From contig JAGLLQ010000031.1 in NCBI GenBank assembly GCA_023140455.1, forward strand, positions 1 through 7,288: a DNA stretch of 7,288 nt, given 5' to 3'. Shown one piece after another: positions 6,001 to 7,288 of this stretch. The notes below the pieces were generated by a model. That model saw nothing but the letters and a program-made list of their open reading frames with translations. It was not told where the DNA came from and ran no database searches. Origin of the DNA: Desulfobacteraceae bacterium (lineage in GTDB: Bacteria; Desulfobacterota; Desulfobacteria; Desulfobacterales; Desulfobacteraceae). The position numbers and the translations under genes were made by a program. Numbering within the stretch: the first letter of the stretch is position 1; each line of letters starts with the position of its first letter.

Positions 6001-7288
6001 AGATACAAAGGTTGCAGACAAAATTGTTACACAGGTATCAATGCCGCGTTTCCTTGCTAAGGGCGATAACTCTGTCACTGCTCTTGATTTACGTAATATG
6101 AGTGGCATTGATCAAAAATTATCAATTAGGATGACAATGCAAGGCGCTCTGTTACAATCAGAAGTAGAAAAGGAAATTACGCTCAAGGATAAGGAAAAAA
6201 CAATTATCCATTTTCCAATACAGGCAGTTGCAAGCCAGGGACAGGGCATTATTAAACTTGTTCTTTTAAATGAAGATAAAGATATTAATATTAAGCGGAC
6301 ATGGAAACTTGGTGTACGTTCTCCTTATCCGTATGTGACAAGATCATCATCAGAAATAATCAAGATCGATTCATCATGGAAACCAGAACTTGAGACAAAA
6401 GATCTGTTACCAGAAACTATTCAGTTCCAGATGACACTTTCTGATAAACCGCCAATGGATTTTAACGGACATTTTGAATATCTGCTTCGATACCCATATG
6501 GTTGTATTGAGCAATCAGTAAGTTCAGGATATCCATGGGTTCTTGCAACATTGGATAAAGCAAAAAGCCTTGGACTTGATAAACAGATTCAGAATCGTTT
6601 TAAAAAAGAGTATACAGAAGAATTTCGTATAGAACAGGTAAATAAAGCTGTAGATAGTGTATTAAAACATCAGAAAACAAATGGCAGCTTTGGATCATGG
6701 TCTTCTACAAGCCCTGAACAAAAATGGTTGACTGTTTATGCAGCAGAATTTTTAAATGATGCAAAAAAAGCCGGAGGGTCTGTAAATAAAGCTTCTCTGG
6801 ATAATGTAAATAAAAAAATAAATAAATATCTTCGAGGAATTTATTCTGATCAACATTATCAATGGAGCATGGATTCATCTCATTACGAGTTTGCATTTAA
6901 AAGTTATGCCGGATATGTGTTGTCGAAAATCGGCATGGCCCGACTGAGTGATTTGAGAAGGCTTATGTCAATTTATAAGGACAAAACAGAAGATGATGGA
7001 TTAAGCTGGATGTATATGGCAGTATCTTTTAAAAACTCAGGTGATGCTAAGAATGCTGATATTTGTTTTGAAAAAGCAAAAAAAGAATATAAACGTAAAG
7101 AGCACAGATATTATGGTGAGTACGGTTCAAATATACGTGATCTTGCAAGGATTGTAGAACTTTCATTGGTGCATGATTTTGATTCGGGAGACCTGATTTT
7201 TAAATTGGCAAATATTTTGAAAAAAAGGCAATGGTTAAGCACCCAGGAACGAAATTGTCTTTTTAAAGCAGCATTGTCCTTTCAAAAA
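3068..7288 (+). CDS. bacterial alpha-2-macroglobulin with intact thioester motif, C-terminus beyond the window
   Basis: The frame is open for 1407 codons from ATG 3068 to the last base, with no stop. AAAGGAG at 3051-3057 sits 10 bp before the start. Residues 1-24 are a Sec signal peptide ending S-A-F-A, with no Cys after the cleavage site, so the mature protein should be soluble in the periplasm or secreted. Macroglobulin-like beta domains follow; a typical one has WGPRDLYRPSETVTV at 363-377. The bait-region domain starts near 725 (TTYQPGETAKLVV, then PPEDGLALITIES) and reaches VDVGILNITRCKTPD (859-873). The A2M domain is about 930-1030 (NPLSPDENGQVIADFDLPNF, then NGQLRWMVMAFADEQFG). The thioester motif is YPYGCIEQ, with Cys1146 and Gln1149, and the alpha-helical thioester domain follows. 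Proteins of this family trap proteases: cleavage of the bait region exposes the Cys-Gln thioester, which bonds covalently to the attacker. Members usually have about 1500-1900 residues, so several hundred are missing here, including the end of the thioester domain and the last macroglobulin domain. In many bacteria a penicillin-binding protein 1C gene lies next to the A2M gene; that side is not visible. Confidence 0.93.
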   Translation, partial: MNRISIIILTCIFSILFFSNSAFAFDEAKAKKDYQGARFKVSVIKESLYKNAPAIEVMFTVPLAKKYLKKHYVTLKNDQGSEYFILSKDQTKVIFPFVTPDKSYTVVVLSEVRDINNQKLDSGEVKNIKTKKISPYVSFTSSGHILSSSSPKRIPVTTLNINEVDIEFFAIDRAKIFEFLNRLGKTGRGNYYRINEIRNYGKLVHSGRFALNPRKNQRTEYNIELDGIKSLSEPGLYAAVMKEPGTYKYRFEYTYFMHTDIGLHARRYTDTFDVYAQDITTGKPIDNVRLELISLTSKNTKTSEVIRTDKKGKAQFHIKPGQNCIVATKGNQFSILRLNNSALDLSALKNAKTSHSEYQIFSWGPRDLYRPSETVTVNMLVRDYDGRMAPEVPLTCTIYKPDGSRGVSEVVSPSFKGFYQFEYKTSTTSQTGKYKLQMTFANSNKANYLFQVEEFLPERMDLELFDGTEGKKLQKQITQNISVPVKSNYLYGAPASDNKVDGEITAMIDLHPFEDLSTFYFGDPKEKIEYKRKKFQEINLGKDGTGVLQMINQWGNIKSPVRLNINASVYESGGRPITRNAVMTLLGNDCFFGVEPQFKGKPDSNTTVAVKIGCVDSEARFLKNKSFDLSLIRKDRNWFWQYNDSQGWHWEYDETPVVVFSKSVNIGNKDTVLVNLPLKWGKYRVEITDGKALTGYEFATSWSWWGNATEDNGQKPDLVSLGFDKTTYQPGETAKLVVNPPEDGLALITIESSKGVLYSKYAQVQSKGTTIDIKTDRTWNRHDLYASVMVIKPGDMKETPAPSRSFGMIHLPLKRNNRVLNVTIDAPLKIEPNKKISAKITLNADYPLPKETKVIVALVDVGILNITRCKTPDAASYFFGPRRYNVDLYDNYAQIIDNLGPIAASQRFGGGFREAMANLARGGDKPKSEVMMVSFFSNPLSPDENGQVIADFDLPNFNGQLRWMVMAFADEQFGKVDTDTKVADKIVTQVSMPRFLAKGDNSVTALDLRNMSGIDQKLSIRMTMQGALLQSEVEKEITLKDKEKTIIHFPIQAVASQGQGIIKLVLLNEDKDINIKRTWKLGVRSPYPYVTRSSSEIIKIDSSWKPELETKDLLPETIQFQMTLSDKPPMDFNGHFEYLLRYPYGCIEQSVSSGYPWVLATLDKAKSLGLDKQIQNRFKKEYTEEFRIEQVNKAVDSVLKHQKTNGSFGSWSSTSPEQKWLTVYAAEFLNDAKKAGGSVNKASLDNVNKKINKYLRGIYSDQHYQWSMDSSHYEFAFKSYAGYVLSKIGMARLSDLRRLMSIYKDKTEDDGLSWMYMAVSFKNSGDAKNADICFEKAKKEYKRKEHRYYGEYGSNIRDLARIVELSLVHDFDSGDLIFKLANILKKRQWLSTQERNCLFKAALSFQK

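Overview
The window looks like chromosomal DNA from an A+T-rich Gram-negative bacterium. Signs of a periplasm or outer membrane are a probable lipoprotein, a Sel1-repeat protein with a peptidoglycan-binding domain, and a bacterial alpha-2-macroglobulin. The mix of a DUF4143-type ATPase, an ISAs1-type element, a Hint domain and an A2M in A+T-rich DNA would fit a Desulfobacterota (former deltaproteobacterial) genome. That placement is an inference from style, not a marker-based assignment.

Bases 1-530 are genomic debris. A minus-strand AAA+/DUF4143 ATPase has lost its N-terminal half, and what remains is joined directly to the 3' end of an ISAs1-family transposase gene on the plus strand. The IS remnant probably ends at a terminal-inverted-repeat-like sequence at 516-530.

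Bases 531-2282 hold a two-gene plus-strand operon. The first gene (629-1471, TTG start) encodes an exported, probably lipid-anchored, Lys/Arg-rich helical protein. It ends in a Hint (intein/hedgehog-type) autoprocessing domain and a nine-residue Gly/Ser tail. The second gene (1494-2282), 22 bp downstream, encodes an exported protein with Sel1 repeats and a C-terminal peptidoglycan-binding domain. Both products should act in the cell envelope, and this pair is the most unusual part of the window.

Bases 2283-3067 are non-coding apart from a minus-strand tRNA-Lys(CTT) gene at 2454-2529, with its own likely promoter and a strong Rho-independent terminator. A weaker terminator may close the Hint operon. 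The remaining stretch, about 400 bp, has an inverted repeat but no credible gene.

Bases 3068-7288 are one long open frame of 1407 codons with no stop, running off the right edge. It is a bacterial alpha-2-macroglobulin with a Sec signal peptide, A2M-family core motifs and an intact CxEQ thioester motif. Roughly the last quarter of the protein is outside the window.
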